A stretch of DNA of 32,188 nt from Mycobacterium sp. ST-F2 (GCF_001905655.1 NZ_JMHT01000049.1:1-32188), one strand, 5' to 3'. Positions 1 to 7,872 are shown, counted from the stretch's first letter. Notes: generated from the sequence alone by a model not told the origin. Numbers and translations: made by a program.

Positions 1-1
1 A

Positions 2-781
2 TTGTGGGTGCCCGCGGCCCGGTTGCAGCGGGTCGATCAGCTGCCCCAGCCACTCGCCGAGGCGTTCGGGCTGCTGCGGGCGGCCGGCAATCCGGCGCTG
101 TGGTCGGTTCCACTGCACTGGGCGGGCGTGCACGCCGGCATCCTGGCCAACGCGCCCGAGGCCGTCGCCCCGCACGGGCAGGCCCTGGCCGCGGCGAGCC
201 GGGCCGAGGGCGCGCACGGTGCCTATGCCACAGCGCTGGCCGGCGCCGGCCGGGCCTGGCTGCGGGTGCTCGCCGACGGCGTCGACGCCGCGGAGGTGAC
301 GACGGCCGCGCGCGGGCTGGCGCGCTTCGGGTTGACCTGGGATGCCACGCGCCTGGCCAGCCAGGCCGCGTTGCACTCGGCGGACGGCAAAATCTCGGGC
401 GCCATGTTGCAGTTGGCGCGCGACCTCAAGCAGGACGCGGCCCTGGAAGCCGCGGCCGACCCCGTCGATGTTTCGGCCTCCGCTATTCCTCGCGAGCCGT
501 CTACAGGCGCAGATGTGCGCAACACCACACCACCTCCTGCCTCGGCAGACGCTCGGGCCACATCCGCCGCGACGCCGGCCTGGACGCGGTTGTCCGACCG
601 CGAACGCGAGGTCGCCGAACTGGTGCTGCAGGGCATGCCCTACCGCGACATCGGGGCGCGTCTGCTGATCTCAGCGAAGACCGTCGAGCACCATGTCGCC
701 CGCATTCGCCGCAGGTTGGGGGCCGAATCGCGGTCGGAGATGTTGTCGATGCTGCGGGCGCTGCTCGTCGAGAAAGCGTGA
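2..781 (+). CDS. LuxR-family transcriptional regulator, C-terminal part (5' end outside the window)
   Basis: The frame is open at the left edge, so only the last ~259 residues are visible and the TTG at position 2 is not a real start. The last ~60 residues are a typical LuxR/GerE helix-turn-helix: LSDREREVAELV, then the recognition segment ISAKTVEHHVARIRRRLG. The preceding ~140 residues are Ala-rich and helical, as in the effector or TPR-like part of large ATP-dependent (LAL) regulators. Between the two is a Pro/Ala/Thr linker. It lies directly upstream of, and co-oriented with, a Rv0338c-type gene. In M. tuberculosis that place is taken by the LuxR regulator Rv0339c (IniR), so orthology is likely but cannot be proven from the fragment. 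Confidence 0.85.
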   Translation: MWVPAARLQRVDQLPQPLAEAFGLLRAAGNPALWSVPLHWAGVHAGILANAPEAVAPHGQALAAASRAEGAHGAYATALAGAGRAWLRVLADGVDAAEVTTAARGLARFGLTWDATRLASQAALHSADGKISGAMLQLARDLKQDAALEAAADPVDVSASAIPREPSTGADVRNTTPPPASADARATSAATPAWTRLSDREREVAELVLQGMPYRDIGARLLISAKTVEHHVARIRRRLGAESRSEMLSMLRALLVEKA

Positions 782-787
782 CGACGC

Positions 788-799
788 CCTTATATAAGG
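788..799. promoter_or_regulatory. 12-bp perfect palindrome after the LuxR-type gene
   Basis: CCTTATATAAGG is a perfect AT-centred palindrome 7 bp after the stop codon, in otherwise GC-rich sequence. It could be a protein binding site or a weak hairpin. There is no direct evidence for either. Confidence 0.3.
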
Positions 800-932
800 A
801 AGGGTCCGGCAGTTACCTGGCCAAGCCCCGTTCACGGCAAAAATGTCACCGGGTCACCGCAGCTCAAGTTAGGACAGCCTTGCTAGCGTCGGTTCTGCCC
901 AGGATGCGACTATGAGCAGGCATCTAGCTTAA

Positions 933-969
933 GTTACCGACGAGTAACTCCGACTAACCAACCAGTCGG
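933..969. promoter_or_regulatory. Two inverted repeats upstream of the Fe-S oxidoreductase (putative operators)
   Basis: The 213-bp gap before the 995 gene holds two perfect inverted repeats. The first is GTTAC (933-937), six bases, GTAAC (944-948). The second is CCGACT (950-955), eight bases, AGTCGG (964-969). Both sit within 65 bp of the start codon, where a promoter is expected. Size and symmetry suit a dimeric repressor of the TetR or GntR type. The regulator is unknown. Confidence 0.4.
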
Positions 970-994
970 TAGCTACATAACTGGGAGAGGCGCG

Positions 995-3895
995 GTGGAG
1001 AATCTCGAACACACGCTCGACGTGGCCAGACTGGTCATCGGGCTGTTGGCAACGGTCATCGTCCTGGGGTTCGCCGCCAAGCGCATCCTGTGGCTGACCA
1101 AGCTGATCAGCTCCGGGCAGAAGCTCGGCGACGAACGTGGCCGCAAGGACGATCTCGCCCGCCGCTTCCTCAACCAGAACAAGGAAGTCTTCGCCCAGTC
1201 GAAGCTCCTCAAGTGGTCCATCCCCGGCATCGCGCACTTCTTCACCATGTGGGGCTTCTTCGTCCTCGCGTCGGTGTACCTGGAGGCCTATGGCGTCCTG
1301 TTCGATCCGAAGTTCGCCATCCCATTCGTCGGACATTGGGCGGTGCTGGGCTTCCTGCAGGACTTCTTCGCCCTGGCCGTGCTGGCCGGCATCATCGTCT
1401 TCGCGATCATCCGTTTGACCCGCAACCCCGAGAACATCGGGCGTGAGTCCCGGTTCTACGGGTCGCACAACGGTGGCGCGTGGGAGATCCTCATCATGAT
1501 CTTCCTGGTCATCCTGACGTACGCGATCTTCCGCGGTGCCGCCGTCAACGTGCTCGGTGAGCACTTCCCGTACCAGAACGGCGCCTTCTTCTCCGACGGC
1601 ATGGCCGCGCTGCTGGCTCCGCTGGGCCACACCGCCAACGTCTGGATCGAGACCATCGCGCTGCTGTCGCACATCGGCGTCATGCTGGTCTTCCTGCTGA
1701 TCGTGCTGCACTCCAAGCACCTGCACATCGGTCTGGCTCCGATCAACGTCACCTTCAAGCGTCTGCCCGACGGCCTCGGCCCGCTGCTGCCGATGGAGTA
1801 CAAGGGCGAGAAGATCGACTTCGACGATCCCGCCGAGGACGCGGTGTTCGGCCGCGGCAAGATCGAGGACTTCACCTGGAAGGCCAACCTCGACTTCTCC
1901 ACCTGTACCGAGTGCGGTCGTTGCCAGTCGCAGTGCCCGGCCTGGAACACCGGAAAGCCGTTGTCTCCCAAGCTCGTCATCATGAACCTGCGCGACCACC
2001 TGTTCGCCAAGGCGCCGTACATCATCGAGGGCAAGCCGATGCCGGAAGAGGGCTCGGTCGACTTCGCCAAGCTGGGCGACAGCCTGCACGGCCACGGCGT
2101 TCCCGAGGATGGCTTCGCCCGCATCGAGGGTTCCGGCCCCGAGCAGGCGCTGCGCCCGCTGGTCGGCACCGCTGAGCAGGGCGGCGTCATCGACCCCGAC
2201 GTGCTGTGGTCCTGCACCAACTGTGGTGCCTGCGTCGAGCAGTGCCCGGTGGACATCGAGCACATCGACCACATCGTCGACATGCGCCGCTACCAGGTCA
2301 TGGTCGAGTCCGAATTCCCCGGCGAGCTCGGCGTGCTGTTCAAGAACCTGGAACTCAAGGGCAACCCCTGGGGCCAGAACGCCAAGGAACGCACCACCTG
2401 GATCGACGAGCTGGACTTCGACATCCCGGTCTACGGCCAGGACGTCGAGAGCTTCGACGGCTTCGAGTACCTGTTCTGGGTCGGCTGCGCCGGCGCCTAT
2501 GAGGACCGCGCCAAGAAGACGACCAAGGCCGTCGCCGAGCTGCTCGCCACCGCGGGCGTGAAGTTCCTGGTGCTGGGCACCGGCGAGACCTGTACCGGTG
2601 ATTCCGCCCGCCGCGCCGGCAACGAGTTCCTGTTCCAGCAGCTCGCCGCGCAGAACGTCGAGACCATCAACGAGCTGTTCGAGGGCGTCGACCCCGACAA
2701 GCGCAAGATCGTCGTCACCTGCCCGCACTGCTTCAACACCATCGGTCGCGAGTACCCGCAGCTGGGCGCCAACTACACCGTCGTGCACCACACGCAGCTG
2801 CTGAACCGCCTGGTGCGGGACAAGAAGCTGATCCCGGTGTCGTCGACGAGCCAAGAGGTCACCTACCACGACCCCTGCTTCCTCGGCCGCCACAACAAGG
2901 AGTACGAGGCCCCGCGTGAGCTGGTCGGCGCTGCCGGCGCGAAGCTCACCGAGATGCCCCGCCACGCCGACCGCGGCCTGTGCTGTGGTGCCGGTGGTGC
3001 CCGCATGTGGATGGAAGAGCACATCGGCAAGCGCATCAACACCGAGCGCGCCGAAGAGGCCGTCGACACCGGCGCCTCGGCGATCGCGACCGGCTGCCCG
3101 TTCTGCCGCGTGATGATGAGCGACGGCGTCGACGACGTCGCCGCGACCCGCAGCATCGAGAAGACCGAGGTCCTGGACGTCGCTCAGCTGCTGCTGAACT
3201 CGCTGGACACCAGCAAGGTGACGCTGCCCGAAAAGGGCACGGCGGCAAAGGCTTCCGCGGCCCTCGCGGAGAAGAAGGCCAAGGAGGCCCCGAAGCCGGC
3301 TCCGGCCGCTCCGGCTCCCGCTGCCGAGGCCGCTCCCGCCGCCGAGGCCCCTGCTGCGGCCGCTCCGGCTGCTGCAGCCAAGCCGGTCACCGGCCTGGGG
3401 ATGGCCGCCAAGCGTCCGGGTGCCAAGAAGGCGGCCGCTCCGGCTGCTGCTCCGGCCCCGGCTGCCGAGGCTGCTCCCGCCGCTGAGGCTCCGGCTGCTG
3501 CCCCGGCCAAGGGTCTGGGTCTGGCTGCCGGCGCCAAGCGTCCGGGTGCCAAGAAGGCCGCCGCTCCGGCTGCCGCTGCTCCGGCCCCGGCTGCCGAGGC
3601 TGCTCCTGCCGCTGAGGCTCCCGCCGCGCCGGCCGCTCCCGCGGCTCCGGTGAAGGGTCTGGGTCTGGCTGCGGGCGCGCGTCGCCCGGGTGCCAAGAAG
3701 GCTGCGGCCCCGGCCGCACCGGCTGCTCCCGCGGCACCGGCTGCCGAGGCACCGGCTGCTGAGGCGCCGGCCGCCGAGGCACCGGCTACTGAGGCACCCG
3801 CAGCTCCCGCTGCTCCTGCCGCAGAGGCCAAGCCGGAACCGCCGGTCGTCGGACTGGGTCTGCGTCCGGGTGCAAAGCGCCCCGGTAAGCGGTAA
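995..3895 (+). CDS. Membrane-bound heterodisulfide-reductase-like Fe-S oxidoreductase (Rv0338c type)
   Basis: This 966-residue protein starts at GTG 995, 4 nt after the ribosome binding site GGGAGAGG (983-990). Residues ~10-250 hold about five to six membrane segments like a cytochrome b or nitrate-reductase gamma subunit. Two [4Fe-4S] ferredoxin motifs follow: C304/C307/C310/C314 and C407/C410/C413/C417. Two CCG (HdrB/GlpC-type) domains come next. The first (C498, C533, C576xxC579) has Thr-Cys in place of the Cys pair; the second is canonical (C628, C663-C664, C701xxC704). The family passes electrons between membrane quinones and soluble partners; the substrate is unknown. The last ~215 residues are an Ala/Pro/Glu tail carrying four GLGxxxxxxRPGAKK-like units near residues 800, 840, 888 and 953, so the protein is longer than the M. 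tuberculosis form. The homologue there is reported as essential. Confidence 0.93.
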   Translation: MENLEHTLDVARLVIGLLATVIVLGFAAKRILWLTKLISSGQKLGDERGRKDDLARRFLNQNKEVFAQSKLLKWSIPGIAHFFTMWGFFVLASVYLEAYGVLFDPKFAIPFVGHWAVLGFLQDFFALAVLAGIIVFAIIRLTRNPENIGRESRFYGSHNGGAWEILIMIFLVILTYAIFRGAAVNVLGEHFPYQNGAFFSDGMAALLAPLGHTANVWIETIALLSHIGVMLVFLLIVLHSKHLHIGLAPINVTFKRLPDGLGPLLPMEYKGEKIDFDDPAEDAVFGRGKIEDFTWKANLDFSTCTECGRCQSQCPAWNTGKPLSPKLVIMNLRDHLFAKAPYIIEGKPMPEEGSVDFAKLGDSLHGHGVPEDGFARIEGSGPEQALRPLVGTAEQGGVIDPDVLWSCTNCGACVEQCPVDIEHIDHIVDMRRYQVMVESEFPGELGVLFKNLELKGNPWGQNAKERTTWIDELDFDIPVYGQDVESFDGFEYLFWVGCAGAYEDRAKKTTKAVAELLATAGVKFLVLGTGETCTGDSARRAGNEFLFQQLAAQNVETINELFEGVDPDKRKIVVTCPHCFNTIGREYPQLGANYTVVHHTQLLNRLVRDKKLIPVSSTSQEVTYHDPCFLGRHNKEYEAPRELVGAAGAKLTEMPRHADRGLCCGAGGARMWMEEHIGKRINTERAEEAVDTGASAIATGCPFCRVMMSDGVDDVAATRSIEKTEVLDVAQLLLNSLDTSKVTLPEKGTAAKASAALAEKKAKEAPKPAPAAPAPAAEAAPAAEAPAAAAPAAAAKPVTGLGMAAKRPGAKKAAAPAAAPAPAAEAAPAAEAPAAAPAKGLGLAAGAKRPGAKKAAAPAAAAPAPAAEAAPAAEAPAAPAAPAAPVKGLGLAAGARRPGAKKAAAPAAPAAPAAPAAEAPAAEAPAAEAPATEAPAAPAAPAAEAKPEPPVVGLGLRPGAKRPGKR
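3290..3890 (+). repeat. Ala/Pro-rich coding repeats with four RPGAKK units
   Basis: This segment of the Fe-S oxidoreductase gene encodes blocks of APAPAAEAAPAAEAPAA alternating with four GLGhAAGAKRPGAKKAA-like basic units. Unit starts are at about 3392, 3512, 3656 and 3851. The nucleotide repeats are near-identical, so copy number may vary between strains. The low complexity also creates long spurious open frames on the opposite strand. Confidence 0.8.
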
Positions 3896-3908
3896 TACGA
3901 AGGACACC

Positions 3909-3958
3909 GCAATGGCCAGCTACGACCCGCCGCCAGGAGCGTCGTAGCTGGCCATTGC
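3909..3958. terminator. 18-bp perfect inverted repeat (probable terminator) between the Fe-S gene and the aminotransferase
   Basis: The arms at 3909-3926 and 3941-3958 are perfectly complementary over 18 bp, around a 14-nt loop. The hairpin begins 14 nt after the stop codon of the upstream gene. No T-run follows on the plus strand, as is common in mycobacteria. Both arms contain ATGGCCAGCTACGAC-type sequence, so each strand carries a start codon and a very short frame. On the plus strand this is preceded by AAGGA. Confidence 0.7.
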
Positions 3959-4010
3959 TATATGTGGCGCCGATCGCAGAACGGCAAAAGAATTCGACAC
4001 CGATGAGAGC

Positions 4011-5294
4011 ATGGACACCGTGACCACCCACCAGGTACCCGCTGACCGCACATGGCATAGCGGCCACCCTCGTAACCAGCGGACGTTTGCGCAGTCGACC
4101 AAGCTGCAGGACGTCCTCTACGAGATCCGTGGCCCGGTACATGAGCAGGCCTCCCGGCTCGAGGCCGAGGGTCACCGGATCCTCAAGCTCAACATCGGTA
4201 ACCCGGCGCCGTTCGGCTTCGAGGCGCCGGACGTGATCATGCGCGACATGATCGCCGCGCTCCCCTACGCCCAGGGCTATTCCGACTCCAAGGGCATCGT
4301 GTCCGCGCGCCGCGCGGTGGTCACGCGCTACGAGCTGGTCGAGGGCTTCCCGCGGTTCGACGTCGACGACGTCTTCCTGGGCAACGGCGTCTCCGAGCTC
4401 ATCACCATGACGCTGCAGGCGCTGCTCGACAACGGCGACCAGGTGCTGATCCCGGCGCCGGACTACCCGCTGTGGACGGCGTCGACGGCGCTGGCCGGCG
4501 GCACCCCGGTGCACTATCTGTGCGACGAGACGCAGGGCTGGAACCCCGACATCGCCGACCTGGAGTCGAAGATCACCGACCGCACCAAGGCGATCGTCGT
4601 GATCAACCCGAACAACCCCACCGGCGCGGTGTACAGCCGCGAGACGCTGGAGTCGATCGCCAATCTGGCGCGCAAGCACCAGCTGCTGCTGCTGGCCGAC
4701 GAGATCTACGACAAGATCCTCTACGACGAGGCCAAGCACATCCCCATGGCGTCGGTGGCGCCCGACATGCTGTGCCTCACGTTCAACGGCCTCTCCAAGG
4801 CCTACCGCGTGGCCGGTTACCGCTCCGGCTGGCTGGCCATCACCGGCCCCAAGGAACACGCTTCCAGCTTCCTCGAGGGCATCAGCCTGCTGTCCAACAT
4901 GCGCCTGTGCCCGAATGTGCCTGCGCAGCATGCCATTCAGGTGGCGTTGGGTGGACACCAGAGCATCGAGGATCTGATCTTGCCCGGTGGCCGCCTGCTG
5001 GAGCAGCGTGACGTCGCCTGGAACAAGCTGAACGAGATTCCCGGCGTCTCGTGCGTCAAGCCCGAGGGCGCGCTCTACGCGTTCCCGCGGCTGGACCCCG
5101 AGGTGCACGAGATCCGCGACGACGAACAGCTGGTGCTCGACCTGCTGCTGCAGGAGAAGATCCTGCTCACGCAGGGCACTGGATTCAACTGGCCCACACC
5201 GGATCACCTGCGCATCGTGACGCTGCCGTGGGCCCGCGATCTGGCCAACGCCATCGAACGGCTCGGCAACTTCCTGGCTAGCTACCGCCAGTAA
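4011..5294 (+). CDS. aspC: Pyridoxal-phosphate aminotransferase, class I (AspC/AlaA type, Rv0337c homologue)
   Basis: The 427-residue protein is a fold-type I aminotransferase. Visible marks are the NPNNPTGAVYS loop, the LLADEIYDKILYD strand with its cofactor Asp and Tyr, and the catalytic lysine K263 in FNGLSKAYRVAGYRSGW. A late RIVTLPW segment holds the substrate-carboxylate Arg. From memory it aligns almost without gaps with the mycobacterial protein annotated AspC (Rv0337c). The closest functional relatives are glutamate-pyruvate type alanine transaminases such as AlaA, so alanine rather than aspartate may be the real product. ATG 4011 is chosen because the family carries a short variable N-terminus before AFAQSTKLQDVLYEIRGP; no good ribosome binding site is seen. 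It follows the Fe-S gene in the same order as in other mycobacteria, but a hairpin separates them. Confidence 0.93.
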   Translation: MDTVTTHQVPADRTWHSGHPRNQRTFAQSTKLQDVLYEIRGPVHEQASRLEAEGHRILKLNIGNPAPFGFEAPDVIMRDMIAALPYAQGYSDSKGIVSARRAVVTRYELVEGFPRFDVDDVFLGNGVSELITMTLQALLDNGDQVLIPAPDYPLWTASTALAGGTPVHYLCDETQGWNPDIADLESKITDRTKAIVVINPNNPTGAVYSRETLESIANLARKHQLLLLADEIYDKILYDEAKHIPMASVAPDMLCLTFNGLSKAYRVAGYRSGWLAITGPKEHASSFLEGISLLSNMRLCPNVPAQHAIQVALGGHQSIEDLILPGGRLLEQRDVAWNKLNEIPGVSCVKPEGALYAFPRLDPEVHEIRDDEQLVLDLLLQEKILLTQGTGFNWPTPDHLRIVTLPWARDLANAIERLGNFLASYRQ

Positions 5295-5302
5295 TCCACT
5301 GG

Positions 5303-5351
5303 GATTTGTGCACAATTTTCCGCGCCTGCCGCGGAAAATCGTGCACAAATC
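5303..5351. terminator. Bidirectional hairpin terminator between convergent aspC and tetR
   Basis: The arms at 5303-5324 and 5330-5351 are 22 bp long with one A/C mismatch and a 5-nt loop. The stem contains an AATTTTCC run, giving a T-rich side on each strand. The distal arm overlaps the stop codon of the minus-strand TetR gene. The position between two convergent stops fits termination in both directions. Confidence 0.85.
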
Positions 5352-5979
5352 ACTGCTGTTTCAGGCCCACGATGAAGGTCCACAGCAGCGCGGCGAGGGT
5401 GTCTTCGAGCTCGGTACCAGGTTCGGGCTGATTGGCGGAATCGATTGCCGCCCAACCCCATACCGCGCCGACGAAGGCATGAATGGCTGCGGTGAGCAAC
5501 ACCAGATGCTGACGGTCCAGCGGCAGCCGGGGCTTGAGAGTCTGACGCAACCGGTCTTCGACGTCGCGTGCCTGAGCGCGCACCGTCTCGGCCGCTTCAG
5601 GTGTCAGCCGGTTCATCAGTACCGGCGCGACGCTGATCAGGTCGCACAGCACCGGGCGACGGGCCAGTGTGTGCGCCAAAGCCTTTGCCGGACTGCGTCG
5701 TTCATCGTGGAGTTGGTCGCGCAAGTCGTCCAGCCAATCCAGGTGTTCGTGGTACATCACCAGGAGCAGAAGGGCCTCGCGGGAGCCGACGTAACGCAGC
5801 ACGCCCGATTTGGCCAGGCCCGCCTCGGTGGCGATCTCGCCGAGGGTCAACTCGCCGGCCCGGGTGTCGTCCAGCAGCGCCCGGGTGACCTCGGTCAGCC
5901 GGCGCAGGCGGTCCTCCCGCTGCTGCGGACTGCGCGCCCGCGCAAAAGACAGCGCCACTGGGGAATCCGGCACATCCAT
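5350..5979 (-). CDS. TetR-family transcriptional regulator
   Basis: The 209-residue protein has an N-terminal TetR helix-turn-helix at about residues 28-72 (LTEVTRALLDDTRAGELTLG, then the recognition segment EAGLAKSGVLRYVGSREALL). An all-helical ligand domain of the TetR_C type follows. It is divergent from the SRPBCC gene, with only 36 bp between the two start codons. A 23-bp inverted repeat fills that gap, so it very likely represses itself and the neighbour. No Shine-Dalgarno precedes ATG 5979. The ligand is unknown. Confidence 0.9.
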   Translation of the reverse strand: MDVPDSPVALSFARARSPQQREDRLRRLTEVTRALLDDTRAGELTLGEIATEAGLAKSGVLRYVGSREALLLLVMYHEHLDWLDDLRDQLHDERRSPAKALAHTLARRPVLCDLISVAPVLMNRLTPEAAETVRAQARDVEDRLRQTLKPRLPLDRQHLVLLTAAIHAFVGAVWGWAAIDSANQPEPGTELEDTLAALLWTFIVGLKQQ

Positions 5980-5982
5980 TGC

Positions 5983-6005
5983 TTAATGGAACACTGTTCC
6001 GTTAA
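5983..6005. promoter_or_regulatory. Putative TetR operator and shared promoter between tetR and the SRPBCC gene
   Basis: The inverted repeat has arms TTAATGGAACA (5983-5993) and TGTTCCGTTAA (5995-6005) around one central base; 10 of 11 positions match. On the plus strand TAACTT (6003-6008) fits a -10 box whose transcript would begin at ATG 6016, so the operator overlaps the promoter. This is classic TetR autoregulation geometry. Confidence 0.75.
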
Positions 6006-6015
6006 CTTGGTCAAT

Positions 6016-6477
6016 ATGACACACCATTACGAATTCCTCCTCACGCGGTATGCCCGGGCCACGCCCAGCACCCTTTTCGACGTCGTCTCGGACGGATCGC
6101 GCTGGTCGCAGTGGGCGCGGCCCCTGATCAACTATTCGGCCTGGGAGACCCGCGGACCTGACGATGACGGCGGCGTAGGAGCCATTCGGTTGGTGGGTAC
6201 GCGCCAGTTTCCCGCGCGGGAGATGACGACCATCCACGAGCCGGGACACCGCCACGGCTACACCATCCTGTCGGCCAATCCCGTGCAGAACTACCAGGCT
6301 CAGGTGACCTTCACCCCCGAACAGGACCGCACCCGGATCGACTGGCGCGGGACCTACGAAACCCGTTGGCGCGCCATTGGTCTGGCCTACCGAACGTTCG
6401 TGAAATTCATCCTGACCACGATTGCCGGCAAGCTGGTGATCGAGGCGGAACGGCGGGACGCGACGGCGAGCGCGTGA
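6016..6477 (+). CDS. SRPBCC-family (polyketide cyclase/START-like) protein
   Basis: The 153-residue protein begins MTHHYEFLLTRYARATPSTL and has the SRPBCC pattern: a first strand, FDVVSDGSRWSQW after it, a strand-rich middle (PGHRHGYTILSA, YQAQVTFTPEQDRTRIDW) and a long C-terminal helix. Such proteins bind hydrophobic ligands; some are cyclases or hydrolases. No catalytic residue can be assigned. ATG 6016 is chosen, although the frame stays open upstream, because it lies 7 nt after the -10-like TAACTT and just after the operator. It probably handles the compound sensed by the divergent TetR protein. Confidence 0.85.
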   Translation: MTHHYEFLLTRYARATPSTLFDVVSDGSRWSQWARPLINYSAWETRGPDDDGGVGAIRLVGTRQFPAREMTTIHEPGHRHGYTILSANPVQNYQAQVTFTPEQDRTRIDWRGTYETRWRAIGLAYRTFVKFILTTIAGKLVIEAERRDATASA

Positions 6478-6519
6478 TCCAGCGCGTCCACGCCTGACCA
6501 AACCCTCAGCCTCACCCCC

Positions 6520-6525
6520 TACGCT
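6520..6525 (+). promoter_or_regulatory. -10 box of a leaderless transcript for the YibE/F-like gene
   Basis: TACGCT (TAnnnT) ends 7 nt before GTG 6533. No ribosome binding site lies between, so a leaderless transcript starting at the GTG is the simplest reading. It decides the start of the next gene. Confidence 0.5.
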
Positions 6526-6532
6526 GGCTCGG

Positions 6533-7759
6533 GTGGCGCATTCGCATACCCACTCGCACAGTTCCGGCCCGGCGCCGCTCAGCCCGCTGGCCGCGAAGAT
6601 CGTCGTCGGGCTCCTGGCGGTGATCGGGCTGGCGACGGTGATCGGCGCCGTCGTCCTGTGGCCGCACGGCAAGGCCGTCGATATCCCACTGCCGTTCCAA
6701 AACGCCCACGGCGGGGCTGTCAGCACCGAGGCGGGGCACGTCGTGTCGACCGGGATGAACAACTGTGGGAGCCCGTCGGTCGGCGCGGTACTGACGTCGA
6801 CGCCGGTCACCGCACCTCCGGGCGCGGGCAGCTGTGTGCAGTCGGTGATCGGTATCGACTCCGGTCCCAACTCCGGTGCCAACACGCTGCTGGAGTTCAG
6901 CACCGGCCCGGGTCAGCCGCATCTGGCCGCGGGTGACCACATCCGGGTGACGCGCCAGGTCGACGACTCCGGGACCACCACCTACGCCTTCTTCGACTTC
7001 GAGCGCACCTGGCCACTGACTGCGCTGGCGGCCGTCTTCGCCGTCGTGGTCGTCGCGGTCGCCCGCTGGCGCGGGCTGCGGGCCCTCGTCGGTATTGCCG
7101 TCGCGTTCGTGGTGCTGACAGTGTTCCTGCTCCCGGCGCTACGAGATGGCGGCCCGGCCATCCCGGTCGCCCTCGTCGCGTCGTCGGTGATCCTGTACGC
7201 GGTGATCTACCTGGCGCACGGCGTCAGCCTGCGCACCAGTGCCGCTCTGCTGGGCACCCTGAGCGCGCTGCTACTGTCCGCGGTGTTGTCTTGGGGTGCA
7301 ATCGAATTGGCGCACCTCACCGGGCTCTCAGAAGACCAGAACAACGAGATCGCGGCCTACATGGGGTCGGTGTCGATCACTGGGCTGCTGCTCGCCGGGT
7401 TCATCATCGGCTCGCTGGGCGTACTTAACGACGTCACCGTCACGCAGGCATCGACGGCCTACGAACTGGCCGAACACGGGGCGTCACGGCGGGCCATCTT
7501 CACCGGGGCCATGCGGGTCGGGCGCGACCACATCGCCAGCACCGTCTACACGCTGGTGCTGGCCTACGCCGGCAGTGCGCTTCCGTTGCTGCTGTTGTTC
7601 AGCGTGGCCAACCGGTCCCTGGGCGATGTGCTGACCAGTGAAAGTGTGGCCATCGAGATCGCGCGGTCCGCGGTCGGTGGCATCGCGCTCGCGTTGTCGG
7701 TGCCGCTGACCACCGCCATCGCGGCGGTGCTGGCTACCCCGCGACACGCTGCGGAGTGA
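6533..7759 (+). CDS. YibE/F-like multipass membrane protein
   Basis: The 408-residue protein opens with a His/Ser-rich stretch (MAHSHTHSHSS), then a signal-anchor helix at ~20-43. An extracytoplasmic region (~50-160) contains two Cys (NNCGSP and GSCVQS). About seven membrane helices fill ~165-400. The segments LNDVTVTQASTAYELAE and FTGAMRVGRDHIASTVYTLVLAYAG are the typical conserved core of YibE/F-like proteins. The function of the family is not established; a transport role is usually guessed. The His-rich N-terminus could bind metal, which is inference. GTG 6533 lies 7 nt after a -10 box. Confidence 0.88.
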   Translation: MAHSHTHSHSSGPAPLSPLAAKIVVGLLAVIGLATVIGAVVLWPHGKAVDIPLPFQNAHGGAVSTEAGHVVSTGMNNCGSPSVGAVLTSTPVTAPPGAGSCVQSVIGIDSGPNSGANTLLEFSTGPGQPHLAAGDHIRVTRQVDDSGTTTYAFFDFERTWPLTALAAVFAVVVVAVARWRGLRALVGIAVAFVVLTVFLLPALRDGGPAIPVALVASSVILYAVIYLAHGVSLRTSAALLGTLSALLLSAVLSWGAIELAHLTGLSEDQNNEIAAYMGSVSITGLLLAGFIIGSLGVLNDVTVTQASTAYELAEHGASRRAIFTGAMRVGRDHIASTVYTLVLAYAGSALPLLLLFSVANRSLGDVLTSESVAIEIARSAVGGIALALSVPLTTAIAAVLATPRHAAE

Positions 7760-7761
7760 CG

Positions 7762-7792
7762 CGCCTCCCTTCACATGGTCGATCGGGAGGCG
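7762..7792 (+). terminator. Hairpin after the YibE/F-like gene
   Basis: CGCCTCCC (7762-7769) pairs with GGGAGGCG (7785-7792) 2 nt after the stop codon, followed by TCAACTTT. The stem is GC-rich, as expected for an intrinsic terminator. Confidence 0.6.
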
Positions 7793-7825
7793 TCAACTTT
7801 GCTTGACCGTCAAGGAAAGTTGACG
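7791..7825. repeat. 35-bp near-perfect palindrome with nested CTTGAC/GTCAAG
   Basis: The outer arms CGTCAACTTT (7791-7800) and AAAGTTGACG (7816-7825) enclose inner arms CTTGAC (7802-7807) and GTCAAG (7809-7814), centred on base 7808. Only the pair 7801/7815 mismatches. It sits between convergent genes, abutting the preceding hairpin. It could be a second terminator or a protein binding site. Confidence 0.6.
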
Positions 7826-7872
7826 GCTCCCAGCGCGAGTTGTGCAGAGAGACAGTCGGTCAACCGGGGAAA

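Noticed and set aside
3290..3890. Possible CRISPR or satellite array in the periodic GC-rich stretch
   Set aside because: The periodicity is that of Ala/Pro coding repeats in frame with the Fe-S gene; there are no constant repeats with unique spacers.
929..3907. A ~990-codon open frame on the minus strand opposite the Fe-S oxidoreductase gene
   Set aside because: It mirrors a GC-rich gene with clear Fe-S motifs; its translation is low-complexity Ser/Gly/Arg and Val/Leu/Asp-rich, without family features.
5308..6015. Upstream extension of the SRPBCC frame over the tetR gene
   Set aside because: It would run antisense through tetR, its operator and a terminator hairpin; ATG 6016 fits the promoter and the family.
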